Positions 30,867 through 42,860 are shown, counted from the first letter of the stretch. The stretch is 64,000 nucleotides of DNA from Platerodrilus igneus (GCA_036346225.1 JARFIW010000108.1:4854501-4918500); one strand, 5' to 3'. The notes: generated by a model from the sequence alone, not told the origin. Program-made: numbers and translations.

Positions 30867-32246
30867 ATGATGGCTGAGACGTATCAAGTAGTTTATTTGC
30901 ATAAAGATGAATTGTATTATGAATTGAGAATTCGAGGAGTTGTTAGCAGCAGACCGATGCAGGATAAGAGGAAAATGTTAGGCCGATTATTAGCTAAAGA
31001 AACAACAGTACCTGGTCGTTTAATTGATCTTTCCACATATGTCGTAGAATATTCAGATGAACGAGATGAGATTGAGGCTTCGATAGAATCAGTAAGAAAT
31101 GTTTTATTAGAATTTGAAGGTGAATTAGCAGACCCTACATTTAAGAGGATACAGTCGAGATTAATACATCTTGATGGTCGAGTTAGGAGAATAAAAATCC
31201 CTTTAGATAACTCAGATGAAGTTACTTTATTTAAGAATGAATCGTTAGCAACTATTCTTACCATGGAGGCAGAGCTACATGAAAAGCTTAAGAAGAATGA
31301 AGATGTAAGCGCGTATGGTGAATTTTCTATGAGAGAAACCATTCCAGCTGTTGTCAGTGCTCCTATTCATACTGTTTCATATTTAGTACCCCCTATTCCA
31401 ATTGGTTCGTGGTCAGTAAAATTTTCTGGAGATCCAAAACAGGTTCATCAATTTTTCGACAGAGTAGCTGAGTTAGCACACTCGCGTAAAGTATCTGAAG
31501 AAGATTTATTTAATGCTTCTGTAGAATTGTTCACAGGGAACGGTTTAGAATGGTATCGTTGTGTTAGAAGTTCTTTAACAAACTGGAGTTCTTTGGTTAT
31601 TCGATTAAAGGAAGATTTCTTACCATCACACTCAGAGGACGAGATTTGGGAAAAAATTAGGTCGCGTCATCAACATAAAGGAGAATCTGTAGTCATATAT
31701 ATAGCTCATATGGAGAATTTGTTTAGTAGGTTAGCACAATCACCTGCGGAATGTACAAAAGTTAGAATGGTAAAAAAGAATCTATTACCTGATTTTATTT
31801 GTCAATTAGCTCTAACGGAAATTGATAGTATGTCAACATTAATAAAGTTGTGTAAGAAATTGGAAGAAGCTTATGCATCCAAGCATAAATTGGTACAAAG
31901 TCCAGTGAAATATGTTCAGAAAGCATTAGGAAATTCAAAATTTCAAGTTGAAAATAAGTGGTCAGCTCCTGTAAAAAACTTTTCAGCGCGAACTGGTCGT
32001 AGTTTTTATAATCAATCATTTCCCCCTCAAATACAATCTCTTGGTAACAATAATAGTAATAATAATAATCTTTCTAGTAGAGTCCCCGTAAATAAATATA
32101 AATTAAATAAACTTACATGTTGGAATTGTTTGGAAGAAGGTCATACAGTTTGGAGGTGTAAGATTCCTCGTAAAATATTTTGTTATAGCTGCGGATATAG
32201 TGGAGTTAAGTCGATAACTTGTCCGTCGTGTTCAAAAAACGAGTAG
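30867..32246 (+). CDS. gag: Gag polyprotein of element P
   Basis: 459 codons, intact. It has a long helical N-terminal region (MMAETYQVVYLHKDELYYEL; LEGE/LDGRVRR block near residue 105), then a capsid-like domain starting around WSVKFSGDPKQVHQFFDRV (residue 190). A basic Asn/Ser-rich linker leads to a nucleocapsid with CCHC knuckle CWNCLEEGHTVWRC (about residue 422) and CYSCGYSGVKSITCPSC. It would form the virus-like particle and package RNA. It overlaps pol by 28 bases in the -1 frame, so Pol is probably made by ribosomal frameshifting near 32219-32246. It is a relative of the gag of element M. Confidence 0.9.
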   Translation: MMAETYQVVYLHKDELYYELRIRGVVSSRPMQDKRKMLGRLLAKETTVPGRLIDLSTYVVEYSDERDEIEASIESVRNVLLEFEGELADPTFKRIQSRLIHLDGRVRRIKIPLDNSDEVTLFKNESLATILTMEAELHEKLKKNEDVSAYGEFSMRETIPAVVSAPIHTVSYLVPPIPIGSWSVKFSGDPKQVHQFFDRVAELAHSRKVSEEDLFNASVELFTGNGLEWYRCVRSSLTNWSSLVIRLKEDFLPSHSEDEIWEKIRSRHQHKGESVVIYIAHMENLFSRLAQSPAECTKVRMVKKNLLPDFICQLALTEIDSMSTLIKLCKKLEEAYASKHKLVQSPVKYVQKALGNSKFQVENKWSAPVKNFSARTGRSFYNQSFPPQIQSLGNNNSNNNNLSSRVPVNKYKLNKLTCWNCLEEGHTVWRCKIPRKIFCYSCGYSGVKSITCPSCSKNE

Positions 32247-35200
32247 GTAGGCAGATGCAGAGTGGCCGGCATCATGCTTTTATGCAAAAGGCTACAGTTA
32301 TGTTGTGTGAACAGAAAAATTTTTTTGATAAAGATGATTGGTCAAGATGGCTAGGCATCGTTAAAGATTTTTGTCAAGGGAACGTCAAGCCAAAAGCTGA
32401 CGCGTTATTTTTAAGGAAACCTCAGGACAATCGTCCGTACATTATGGTAAAATTGTTGGATAGAGACGTCACAGGTTTGTTTGACTCTGGTTGTACTACT
32501 ACAGTGGTAGGTTCATTAGCATTTTCTGTTCTTGAAGAATTAAATTTAAAAGTTTTTAAAACTGAGAAGAGAAAAGTTTCCACTGCGGATGGTGCTCTTC
32601 AAGAAGTTATTGGTTCAGTTGATTTACCTATTAGAATTGGAAGACAATATCGTATTGTTAACGCTTTGGTTGTACCATCTCTTCCCCACACATTTATTTT
32701 TGGTAGCGATTTCGCAAAATCCTTTGGTTTAATAGCAGATTTCAAAAACAATACATGGCACATTCAAGATTATGATAACAATAGTATTTCGTATATAGGT
32801 CATTCGTCAGTACCCTTAAGTTGTAGTAATCAATTACTTAGTTTAGATGATTTGTTAGAAACACAGCAAGTAAAAGCACGAATAGCAATAGAATCCTTCA
32901 ATGAAATTAGTAGTGAAGAGAGACTAGGGCGTACCCATAAAATTGTTTTAGATATTGATACTGGTGATGAAAAACCATTTCGTAAAAAACCATACGTCAT
33001 GTCCCCCTTTATGAGCAGGATGTTAGATAAAGAGTTAGATGAGATGTTGAGATTAGGAGTAGTGGAAGAATGTCAGAGTCCATGGTCATCCCCTGTACTG
33101 TTAGTTAAAAAACAAGACAGCGAGTACAGATTTTGTTTTGACGGAAGAGCGCTCAATGATATTACTAAACATGATAGCTACCCATTGCCAAATATCGATA
33201 GGATTATTAATTTACTTAGAGGTGCAAATTATATTTCTAGTCTAGACCTTAGAAAGAGTTTTTGGCAAATCCCACTTTCCGAAACATCTAAGGATAAAAC
33301 AGCATTTAGTGTTATTTCAAGAGGACAATATAGGTTTGTCACTATGCCATTCGGATTAAAGAATGCTGCTCAGACGCAACAGCGTTTGGTTGATTCAATT
33401 TTTGGACCGAAGTTTGAGCCACATGTTTTTTGTTATTTAGATGACATTATTTTGTGTTCATCATCTTTTGAGGAACATTTGAAGTTATTAGAAACGGTGA
33501 AGGAACGTCTTAAGGAAGCAAACCTTACGATTAATTTGAAAAAGTGTGAATTCTTTAAAAAATCGTTAAAATTTCTTGGTTATATTGTTGGATCGAATTC
33601 TCTTCGTACAGATCCCGAAAAGATTTCTGCTATGGTAAATTTCCCCAGACCTAAGACCACTACTGAGGTCAAACGTTTTTTAGGAATGTGTAGTTGGTAT
33701 CGTCGTTTTATAAAAAACTTTTCATCTTTAGTGTCACCGATTAGTGATTTGGTAAAAGGAAGAAAAAAGGGTCAATCTATTGTTTGGACATCCGAGGCTG
33801 AGGACTCATTTGTACAGATCAAACAGGCTTTAGTTTCCGCTCCATTGTTATCACAACCGGATTATTCAGTTCCATTTATTGTCGAATGCGACGCTAGTGA
33901 TACAGGACTCGGAGCAGTTTTAGTACAGAAAATCGATGATGTAGAGCACGTTATTTCTTATGCCAGTAAATCACTTACCCGAACTGAGCGAAATTATTCA
34001 GTCACAGAGAAAGAATGTCTTGCTGTAATTTTCGCTATAGAAAAATTTTGACCTTGGGTAGAAGGTACCCGTTTTACTGTTATCACAGATCACTTTTCAT
34101 TGTTATGGCTTAATAATATACAAAACCCAACCGGTAAATTAGCTAGATGGGCTGTCCGTTTACGACAGCATACTTTTGAGTTAGTTCATCGAAAAGGAAA
34201 GTTTAATGTAGTTCCAGATTGTCTTAGTCGTGCAGTTCCAGTTGTAAATCATGTAGATAATTTAGTTGAGATCAAGTTAGATAATGTGGATCCCTGGTAT
34301 GTGTCTCTTCGAAAAAAAATTTTAGCTTCACCTGATGATTACCCACAATGGAAGGTGGAGGATAATTATGTATTTAAATTTCTTTCTTCAAATTTACCAC
34401 TCTCGTCGAATGTAAGGGAATGAAAATATTTAGTTCCTAGATCACAAAAGGAAGAGGTTATTCGGATAAACCATGACCCTTCAGTGGCCGGACATTTTGG
34501 TTTTTTTAAAACATTGGCACGCATACAAGAGAATTTTTATTGGCCAAAAATGCGTATTGATGTGTTGAAATTTTGTAAAAATTGTTTAACGTGTGGTGCA
34601 CAGAAGGCATCGAATAGAGGACCCCTTGGTTTAATGGGAAAGGAAAAAGAATTGAAGTTCCCCTTTCAGATTATCGCTATAGACCTCATGGGCCCATTTC
34701 CACGGTCCAAGGTTGGACACAAATGGTTATTAGTTATTGGTGATTGGTTCTCGAAATTTACGTTAATGTTTCCGTTACGTAGTGCAAAAGCGCATTTAAT
34801 AGAACGTGTATTGGAGGAAAAAGTTTTTCTAGTTTATGGTGTTCCCAAATTTATTATTTGTGATAATGGCTCACAATTTAGTGGTAGAAATTTCAAGGCA
34901 GTATGTAAAAAATATGACGTTCAAAAAATTTGGTTTAATGCAGTTTACTCTCTCCAATGTAATTTTGTGGAAAGGATAAATAGAACAGTCGGAACAGCTA
35001 TACGTTCGTATATTAAAGAACATGATACTTGGGACATAGAGTTACCCCAAATTCAGTATGCGATTAATTCTGCAAAACATCATGCCACTGGTTATTCGCC
35101 AAATTTCTTAGTTTTTGGTAGACATGTTCCTGTGTCTGGAAGATTTTATGGTCTTGATGTGGAACCCTCAGTTGATATAGATATTATTTCTGGTAATATA

Positions 35201-35560
35201 CCTTCGTATGTGTTAGATCATCAAGGACTATTTGATATTTTTATAGACGTACAGAAAAGGTTACATTTAGCTTACATGCAGTCTAGTAATTCATATAATT
35301 TAAGGAGACGTAACATTTCTTTCGAAGTAGGTGACAAAGTTTGGAGGTCAAATAAAGTTCTTTCGAAAGCAAGTGATAAGTTTACTGCTAAGCTTGCGCC
35401 AAAATATGTTTTGAGTATTGTTAGAAAGAAGGTTTCGAATTTAATTTATGAATTGAATAATGAAAATGGTTCAAAAGCAGGCAGATGGCATGTTAAGGAC
35501 TTAAAACCTTATTCACAGTTCAGTGGTGATATTGAGAAAGGTGATGTTTCTGAACATTAA
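32219..35560 (+). pseudogene. pol: Pol polyprotein of element P, two in-frame TGAs
   Basis: One frame throughout. Protease has the active-site triad DSG (near residue 89). RT includes FCFDGRALN, MPFGLKNA and the catalytic YLDD (near 33430). RNase H has ECDASDTGLGAVL and TEKECLAV. Integrase has a zinc-binding HHCC region ending CKNCLTC, and the catalytic D, D, E lie in AIDLMG (about 34680), CDNGSQF (about 34863) and FVERINR (about 34970). TGA codons at 34049-34051 (before PWVEGT) and 34421-34423 (before KYLVPR) are the only breaks. They look like CGA to TGA and TGG to TGA transitions. Otherwise the gene is intact, and it is close to autonomous. Confidence 0.9.
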
Positions 35561-36820
35561 TTAGTAAGGTTGATATGTTTGATAGTTGATAGTAGGAATT
35601 ATTTCTGTCTTATCTTTTTGGTAAAGAATTTATTTATTGTATTGGAATACTGTTTGGTAGTCTAAAAATTTAGATGTTGTATATAAAGTACAAAAGGAAA
35701 AATTTTTTTGTAGTGCAGTAAGGTTGATATTAGTCTGCGCTGATATTGTTAGTTGCAAATTATTTATTTAAGTTGAGATGAAGAGTTGCATGTTTCCATA
35801 GGTCAAAAGTTGCATGTTCCATTGGTCAAATGATTCCGTTTGTCAAATGATTCCATTGGTCAAATAATTCCCTAGGTCAAATGTTAGTAAGGAATGTTTA
35901 TTTATACTTTTGGTGATGAATTTTATTAAAGTTGTATATATTTGGTTATTATTTTCTGTTGGATTTATGATTATAGTGTTTGAAGGTAAATTGTAGTCGA
36001 GAGGACAACCGAGATTAATGGTAGTTCTTGGAATTATATTGGGAATCAAGTAGCTTGAGTCCATATTAGACATTGGTAGGAGGCCAATATTGTTAGTAAC
36101 TGTAATAGTTATGTTTAGTATGAATATTGTGTAAGGTAGCAATGTTCTATGTTGTTATGAATATTGAGTAAGCTGACAATGTTCTATTTTTGTATGAATA
36201 TTGTGTGAGTTAGCAATGTTCTATTTTGTTCATTCATGCGTGAGTGAGAGTTTTGAGGAGTAAGACGTGGTGACGTTTTACTTGTCTCTTCATGGGTAGA
36301 GATATGTCTACGTTTTGTTTGCATATACATGCGGTAGATTGTTGAACGTTCGTGATTTCTAGACATGTTTGTTGTTTTGGAGATATGTTTGTCGTGGATC
36401 CCAATGGTAGTGGGAGTCCTTTTTCTCTTTTGTAAATATGTAAATTATGGTTAGTAAAGTAAGAATATGTTTGTCATGATAATTTATATTTTTATTAAGG
36501 AATTATAATACGGCAGTATTATATGTTTTGTTGCTTAAGTTACGAGTATAAAATGAGTGATATAATAACCCCGAATATGTATTAAATGATAATGAAACCC
36601 TACCGATTAAGACTTCCCGAATTTGTTCCCTTGTGGCGTATAGTACGCGTAGTTACTCGTCACTCATTTTCAAGTATGCAGTATCTTAAGTGATAATTTT
36701 TGTTTTGGCTTGTAAAAATTAATAATAAGTTGTAAATATATAACAGTAAATTCAAAAAAAAAATTCTTCGCATTTATTCCAGAATATTTTCTCGAATTTT
36801 TTTCTCTTAGAAAGAGGCAG
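35561..36820 (+). other. 3' untranslated region of element P
   Basis: 1.26 kb without a gene. It contains a short tandem repeat around 35800-35880 (units like 'ggtcaaatgattccatt') and ends in a purine-rich tract 'agaaagaggcag' directly before the 3' LTR, the likely polypurine primer for plus-strand synthesis. Minus-strand frames here have no motif. Confidence 0.65.
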
Positions 36821-38711
36821 TGTAGCAATTTTATTTTCTACCTAAATATTTTCATATAATTAATCCCTTAATTTAATAATAAATAATATAATGCATAATA
36901 ATGCTATTCAGTCCATTAATTAAACATTACCTATTGCCCAATAAAGTATTAGCATTCAATTAAAATTTAATTTTCACGGTGACAAAATAAAAGTTTCCAT
37001 TTAGTATCCTTCCTATAGCTCCATCTACTTAAGAAATTGAGAAGTGATTGTGTTACCGGGCAGCAACTCGCTTGACCCGACACTTCTAACGCAGCTGTAG
37101 TGAAAGCAGGTCGCATTGTTCTTAGAAACAATGGTTTTTTGCTGTTCTTCGTGTTGGAAGCACATTCGTTTCAAGTTGTCCTGAGAGGAAAATGTCATCT
37201 ACGAAGGGCATTTTAGATTTGTCCACTTGTTAAAACAACTCGTAGATGACGTGAAATTTTTTTGGTCAAAGGGCCGTTGGGAACATGCAACTTAAATTAT
37301 AATGCAATTTTTATATATGGTATTCAGTTTAAAATACAAGCAACTTAAATTATAATGCAATTTTTATATATGGTATTCAGTTTAAAATACAAGCAACTTA
37401 AATTATAATGCAATTTTTATATATGGTATTTGGTTTGAAGTGCAGGCAGCTTTGGTTGTGTATAATGTGAAATTTTATAAATGGTATTCAATTTAAATTA
37501 CATAAAGCAATTTTATTTATATATAACATGGAATTTTATATATAAAGTATTCAGTTTAAATACAAGCAACTTTAAATTAACATGCAGATTGGTTTTTACG
37601 CTTTGTTCATGGTGTGGAAAATAGGACGCAGTACTATTATTCCTTCTAAATTGGAGGATTCCGTATTTCAATGCTGACGTAAGCTCCCAAGCAGGTATTT
37701 TGAGACAAATCGGAGTTCTGGTATGTACAAAAAAATTGTTTTCGTATGTTATTTGAACTATGGACGTAGTAACGAGATAAATTTTGGTTTAATCAAGTTG
37801 TGTAAACTTCTAAATAGGTCAAGGACAGACCACAATTATATTTTCAATATTAAGCAATAGGAATCTGTAACTTTTACTTACCTCATTTTTTTATTAATTC
37901 AATGAAACATCAGAAGATGTCATTACGTGTTAGAGAAAGTGAATTCTTATAATTATGAGCACTTAAAGATTAAATTTCCATATTTGATATTTCATGAAAA
38001 CTTATTTGAAATTATCCATTGTAAAATTAAGGTAGATCTACCCTAATTAACTTTTTGTTATAAATAAGCAACAATTTAGAAAGCAACTTTATGCTCTGTC
38101 AATTTGTTAAATGAAATCACATTTAATGGTATTATATTTTTCACAATTTAAATTAATCATGATATAAAGCAAGAAAGATATTTTGTATAAAAGCACATAA
38201 TTGAATACTAGAGGAATAGATTTTTATTTTCGAACAAAAGACTATTCTTTTTATTTAGGATGAATGAAAGATGATTCCAACTGAATTTAAAAATTTTTGA
38301 GTATGAAGGCACAAACAGTGCTATTCTTTGTTTAATCTGTTCACAGGTGCTGCAGAGGATTACTAAGGTCAAGGTCGAGCCATAAGGTAAGAAAATTCAG
38401 AGATTATGTGGTTTTTAAAAAATTGTATAGCGGCTATATGAGAAAGGTTTCCGCATTAGCCTTGTACAAGGGACTTGAGTCAGGTCTTCTCTGTATAGAA
38501 AAACACGGTGGCGCCTTATTCTTTATATTAGTGGTAGCAATTCCACCCCGACCCACAGCTCATGTTCCACCCAGAGCATATAGTTCGACTAGCCGCTTTG
38601 CCTTTGAGATTTCCTCAACTTTGAGCCATCTTCCATCAGAACTTGCCGTGGGCTCCTTTCACTTATTGGAAATTCTCGTTAAACAAAAACCCAAAATAAC
38701 GAAAGGCTATA
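36821..38711 (+). repeat. 3' LTR of element P
   Basis: 1891 bp. It is identical in structure to the 5' LTR but has three instead of two 53-bp units (about 37287-37440), which exactly explains the length difference. Confidence 0.9.
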
Positions 38712-39281
38712 ATGTTGTCTTTTAACCTTGTGTTTCAAAGCACGGTCTCTATTTTATAATGACATAATCTTGTATGGGGTAGGTATTTGGCTTTCAAAGA
38801 TATCGACGAAGAATCAAGTCTGCAGAATTCGCAGACGACAGCTGTCGAAATACAAACTGTAACAGCTTGCCAACAAGTAGATAACTCAATTATCAAAAGA
38901 TTTTTAGACAAAGGAAAACAATCTTGTTACTTTGTAACATCTAACCAGTTGCAGAATACCAGATAATAAGTCCATTGTAAGCGGATGTAGGCAAGTGGTA
39001 AGTGGTCTTATCTTTTAGAAGAAAGCTCTGCATTTACATGCAGCTTTTAATTAAAATGTAATCACTACAGGTGCTAGGAAGTAATGCAAGTACGTTGTAA
39101 CGTAATGTTTCCTAAGCAGCTGATTGTTTTTTTAAAGCAAACTTTTATACAGAGTAATTACTTGAGAAATTTTATTAAATACCACTAATTCAAATGGCGG
39201 GAAATCGAACTTGTTGAGAAATTTTAGGGCGTCTTAAAAATGAATGCAGGGAAAGTTATTTGCAGGATTTTGAACGTAACA
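38712..39281 (-). repeat. LTR B of element M, outer part
   Basis: Continuation of LTR B after element P. It ends with CGTAACA at 39281, where the SANT gene resumes. Confidence 0.85.
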
Positions 39282-39677
39282 ACTGTTTCAAAATACTCCA
39301 GAAATACAGCCGTTACGTGTCATTAGTACTTTAGAAGGAAGTGTTTTGGGTTCTTCCAAGTTTAATGACATGTCTCGACATCCCATTAGTACTATCTCTA
39401 ATTGCAATATAAGTAATAGTAGAAAAAGAACAAGCAAAGGCCGAAAGCAACCCGAATGGTTTAAAAAATTTCGCGTTGAGTGCCAAGAAAGGCATAATGA
39501 TAAAATGGTTAGGTAAGACAAATTCCTGTCTTTGCTATAGAAATTAGTGGAAAAGAAAGACTGATGTTTCTAAAGTTTCATTATTTGTATGTAATATCAG
39601 TTTGCATTCATTTTCATTATACTTGGTTATTATATATTGAAAAATATGTTATGTTTAAAACTTGTCTAGTTTTATAA

Positions 39678-40222
39678 GTATTGTAGCGGGCTACTACTAC
39701 CGCGTTTCACTAATTTAAAACAAGTAATAGCAAGGGGTCTTTATTACTCACTGTTCACAAGTCTAATTAACAGTATATGCCTCATTTATAGATGTCTTCA
39801 GTCCAATTAACAATAAAGCACTATTACACTAATGAATTTACAAGCACTAATATCTTATTAAACTAACTTCTTAACCATAGGTCCATTAACAACACTAACA
39901 CAATTATTTATTTATTACACTTTTGTCTATTTATGTATTCTACAAGCTGCATGGCACATTAGACACGTGCACATCATATAACATTTATGTTTATTGTTGG
40001 ACTTCCAAAAGCTCAACTATTTAACTTTACACGATATAATTTAAATTCGACATTCTGATATAGACTAATTCTGTACTTCATCATCGGTCTTATTTGTACC
40101 GTGAATTAAAAAGGATGACATCCTCCAGAAATTACTAGAAGCTTCCCGGTCCATGGAGAATATACAGTGCTTGCGGCGCTTCTGTGTTTGACGGGTTGCC
40201 TAATAGTAGCTCGCAACAGTAT
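39678..40222 (-). mobile_element. Solo LTR of the element G family
   Basis: 39682-40218 is a diverged, inverted copy of the 527-bp LTR of element G (start TGTTGCGA...CTATTAGGCAACCCG on the minus strand, end CGGTAGTAGTAGCCCGCTACA). It is flanked by GTAT on both sides (39678-39681 and 40219-40222), a 4-bp target duplication as for the full element. It arose by LTR-LTR recombination. Confidence 0.9.
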
Positions 40223-40307
40223 AAACGTAAAGGCTATAAATAAGTTGCAACCACTTGTATTATAATTTTTTAATTAAGAGTATAAAGACTGTTTGATAAA
40301 TATCTAG

Positions 40308-41290
40308 TTATTCTTCACATATTTTATCTCGTTTAACAGCTGCTTTTACATCTATAGAAACTTCACAAACAGTATCATCATCATCATCAATATCCATTTC
40401 ATCTAAATCATAATCATTATTTCTCATACATATTTTATGAAAAATGCAACATGCTGTGATGACATTTGGTACCAAGGTCGTGTCTGTTACATTTAAAAAC
40501 CTTAGATTTCTAAAGCGACCTTTAAGAAGTCCAAACGCCTGCTCTATACAAACTCTAGTCGAAGAATGCATACAATTAAATTTTTTTGTTTAGCTGTTAG
40601 GTGCCCATTATTTGTATATGGTGTTAACAAGTTTATGGTAGTAGGGTATGCTGACTCGCCTAATAAATGTTGGTTTTCATTTAAAACTTCAGAAAGATAT
40701 TTTGATATTGGCGATACTCTAAATACTCGTGCATCATGACCGCTGGCAGGATATCGTACAAATCAATACATAGTAGAAACATTTTGGGAAAACTTCTTAA
40801 TTTACCAGCAAAACAATCTATAAATGTATAGTCCCATTTGCATACTTCTTGCAATAGTATCGAGTGAAATTGTTTCCGATTCAGATATGGGTTGGGATTG
40901 ATTTTTAGAGTTACCATTCGAATATGGGTTCTTTCTATAGCTCCAACGACTCCTGGAATTCGGCTTTTCTTTTTGAATCCATTGGATATACTGTTGATAT
41001 CTTGTGGCCACTTGATAAACTTCTTTAAGTTTCTTATTAGTATATCAATTACTCTACGCAGATATTCCCATGTAGTACTTATCGACAAATCAAATCTATC
41101 GGCAACAGATACAAACTTTTTAGTAATGTCAACCGGTATAAAAAACAGTATTATCACTAACCTGTAAACTTCTTGATTAGCTAACATCCATAAACAAACT
41201 AATATCTGCTTATTAGGGCTAGTTGGGCGTTCTCCAAGTGGTGTTTGCTTATAAATACCACACCAAATTCTTTAACTAAAATTGCTGTAG
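40308..41290 (-). pseudogene. Harbinger (HARBI1-type) nuclease, copy 1
   Basis: The minus strand encodes a DDE_Tnp_4-like nuclease in two frames. The first has IPGVVGAIERTHI, PYLNRKQFHSILLQEVC and FIDCFAGK; the second, after a stop/frameshift near 40575, has LLGESAYP, LLTPYTNNGHLT and IEQAFGLLKGRFRNLRFL. In the family the first catalytic Asp lies in GAIDGTH; here it reads GAIERTH, and the second Asp region after CFAG is scrambled. It is a dead transposase. Its position opposite the SANT gene (21.5/39.3 kb) fits one PIF/Harbinger transposon. Confidence 0.8.
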
Positions 41291-42065
41291 TTGATTTTTC
41301 CAAACGAAAATGTGCGCTAAAATCTGAAAAACCTTCAGGGTGACATTACGTAAAAGTAATTGCTCACAAGATAAAGATTAAGTAGTGACAATATCAATAT
41401 AATTTTTTATACAAGTTCTTCTTCTTTATTCATTAGTAAGGAACAATTCTGCAATTTCTTCCTCGTCGCTGCTCTCAAAAAATTCTACCCCAATACAAGA
41501 TACAATCATTCCAATTTTTTATTCATCTGTATTTTGTTTTGTTTTCAACTATCACAAACTGACATAAATACGTTTAGAAATGACAGTGACACTGACAGTT
41601 GTCTATGACACTGACCTTAAGCTGACCGTGTACGTTCGTTTACTAGCTTACCCGGGGTGACTAAACCACCAACCTAAAGTTGAGTTACAACTAATCCGCT
41701 TACTAACTTGAGGTAAGTTTTCGAAAACGCGGATACATTAAGGCTGGTTTATAATGGATGTTAACTTAATCTTATTCTGTAACCGTAAAAATTCAAACAC
41801 TAGAAAACAATGCAACTGTTCATAATGGCTGGGAACAGGACAGTAACTTAGGCTGCTACTTTAGGAGTTCCCAATTTTTAATTCTTGCTGAATAAGGAAT
41901 AAGTTTGAACAATAGTATCTTCAGATAATGTCAAATGATTGACATGTTTGGACTTAACGCCGGTATGTGTGCTATTGCCACTACCATACTCTAAAGAAAT
42001 CATTTTTATTTCTGTTAATGAGCTGATTCAGTTGGTTTTATCTTTTGGTTTAGCATTTATTTATA
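41291..42065. other. Harbinger flank, no gene recognised
   Basis: AT-rich sequence between the convergent Harbinger gene sets. It probably contains ends of one or two Harbinger elements, but I could not delimit terminal repeats. Confidence 0.35.
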
Positions 42066-42860
42066 TTCAAGCAATTGATGTGAAATTGGTACGCTTAGTG
42101 GAAAAAATTCACACATTTACAATAAAATATAGAAGCTTTGTTAAAGATAAGTTGGTTGTAGAAGATGCATGGCAATTTATTGCGTTGGAAATGAAAGTAC
42201 CAGGTTAGATAACAGCTAGCTTCTATGAAAATGCATAATCGTGTAATAAATAATTTTTAGTTGCTGATTACATGGCACGCTGGGTAGCAATCCACAACAG
42301 ATTTTTAAAAAAAGAAGCAAACATTTGCCATCTGGTTCTGGTGCTAGGTCTTCGAAGGAGTGGCATTTGATGAAATATTTAGGTTTTTATATTCAATCGT
42401 ACGTAAACGAAAAACGTTTGTTAATATAGAAGAAGAACCATCGATAAATACTCAATCTGATGATCTTCTCCCTCACTCTTCAGAAACTCAATTCATATTA
42501 AACGAAGATATAGATAAGTAATATTTAATTTAAAAAAATTATTATTGTCATATTTGTATTAGGTGTATTTGAATATAAAGAGCACGAAGTAGATATTGAT
42601 GCAGAAATTAGACCGGAGACACAATTTACTTCACAACCAAAATCACCTTATACAAGCAGAAGATTCAGCAGCAGCTCTTCTAAGGAAATTGGTAAAAGCT
42701 TAGGTGATGCTGTAGGAATGCTTCATACATTTATATCTGAGAGAAGTGGACGATTGTCCAATTAGAAGCTTTTGTCTTATCTTTATGCTATGATTTGAAG
42801 CGAATGGATAAGAAAAAATTAATGAAAGGCAAAATTTAAATTTTTTACAAATTATCGAAC
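42066..42860 (+). pseudogene. MADF-BESS protein, spliced, frameshifted
   Basis: Three exons: 42066-42205 (LVRLVEKIHTF...DAWQFIALEMKVP), 42259-42518 (VADYMARWVAIHNRFLKK; LPSGSGARSSKEWHLMKYL after a shift) and 42567-42860 (GVFEYKEHEVDIDAE; KSLGDAVGMLHTFISERS; degraded BESS). Introns have GT...AG borders (42206-42258 and 42519-42566). MADF is a Myb/SANT-related DNA-binding domain and BESS a protein-interaction motif. The pair is found in insect transcription factors and in Harbinger-linked genes. An 11-base loss relative to 59895-60156 destroys the BESS frame. It faces a second Harbinger nuclease (43115-43860). Confidence 0.7.

Larger units (their letters stand above)
28841..38715 (+). mobile_element. 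Element P: 9.9-kb Ty3/gypsy retrotransposon
   Basis: LTRs are 28845-30682 and 36821-38711, target duplication ATGT (28841-28844 and 38712-38715). The empty site is visible in LTR A of element M. The two LTRs differ by about 20 substitutions by eye (around 1%) and by one 53-bp repeat unit, so the insertion is young. It encodes gag (30867-32246) and pol (32219-35560) in the order protease, RT, RNase H, integrase, which is Ty3/gypsy order. No env-like frame is found between pol and the 3' LTR. Two TGA codons interrupt pol. Confidence 0.95.
21776..39281 (-). mobile_element. Element M: minus-strand gag-only LTR retrotransposon
   Basis: LTR A (22083-23417) and LTR B (27962-28844 plus 38712-39281) share the termini TGTTACG...CGTAACA. 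A primer-binding site TGGCGCCCAACGTGGCGCTC (27934-27953, minus strand) follows the upstream LTR. The interior holds only a broken gag (24641-26697); protease, RT, RNase H and integrase are absent from the 1.2 kb between gag and LTR A, so it is non-autonomous. The right end at 39281 abuts the SANT gene exactly. The left end is not LTR A but a further 307 bp of duplicated leader (21776-22082). LTR B carries the nested element P. Confidence 0.85.
21511..39520 (+). pseudogene. Myb/SANT-like gene split by nested LTR elements
   Basis: The two halves are 21511-21775 (WSQQ, LLLLDMYRKY, KTTNKALSRLIAQKIGEING, NKFKNMK) and 39282-39520 (LFQK/FQNTPEIQPLRVISTLEG). Joined, they match the uninterrupted copy at 63550-64000. 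This is the trihelix/Myb-SANT-like DNA-binding protein often carried by PIF/Harbinger transposons as the partner of the nuclease. Between them lie 17.5 kb of nested LTR elements. The first half also has a local loss after NMK relative to the 63-kb copy. The second half ends at a donor-like GTTAG|GTAAG near 39510. A Harbinger nuclease lies just beyond in convergent orientation. Confidence 0.75.

Noticed and set aside
35561..36820. env gene in element P
   Set aside because: No frame with signal peptide, transmembrane or glycoprotein features; only short minus-strand frames.
42519..42566. Frameshift in MADF-BESS gene
   Set aside because: The interval has GT...AG borders and joins coding segments in frame; treated as an intron.
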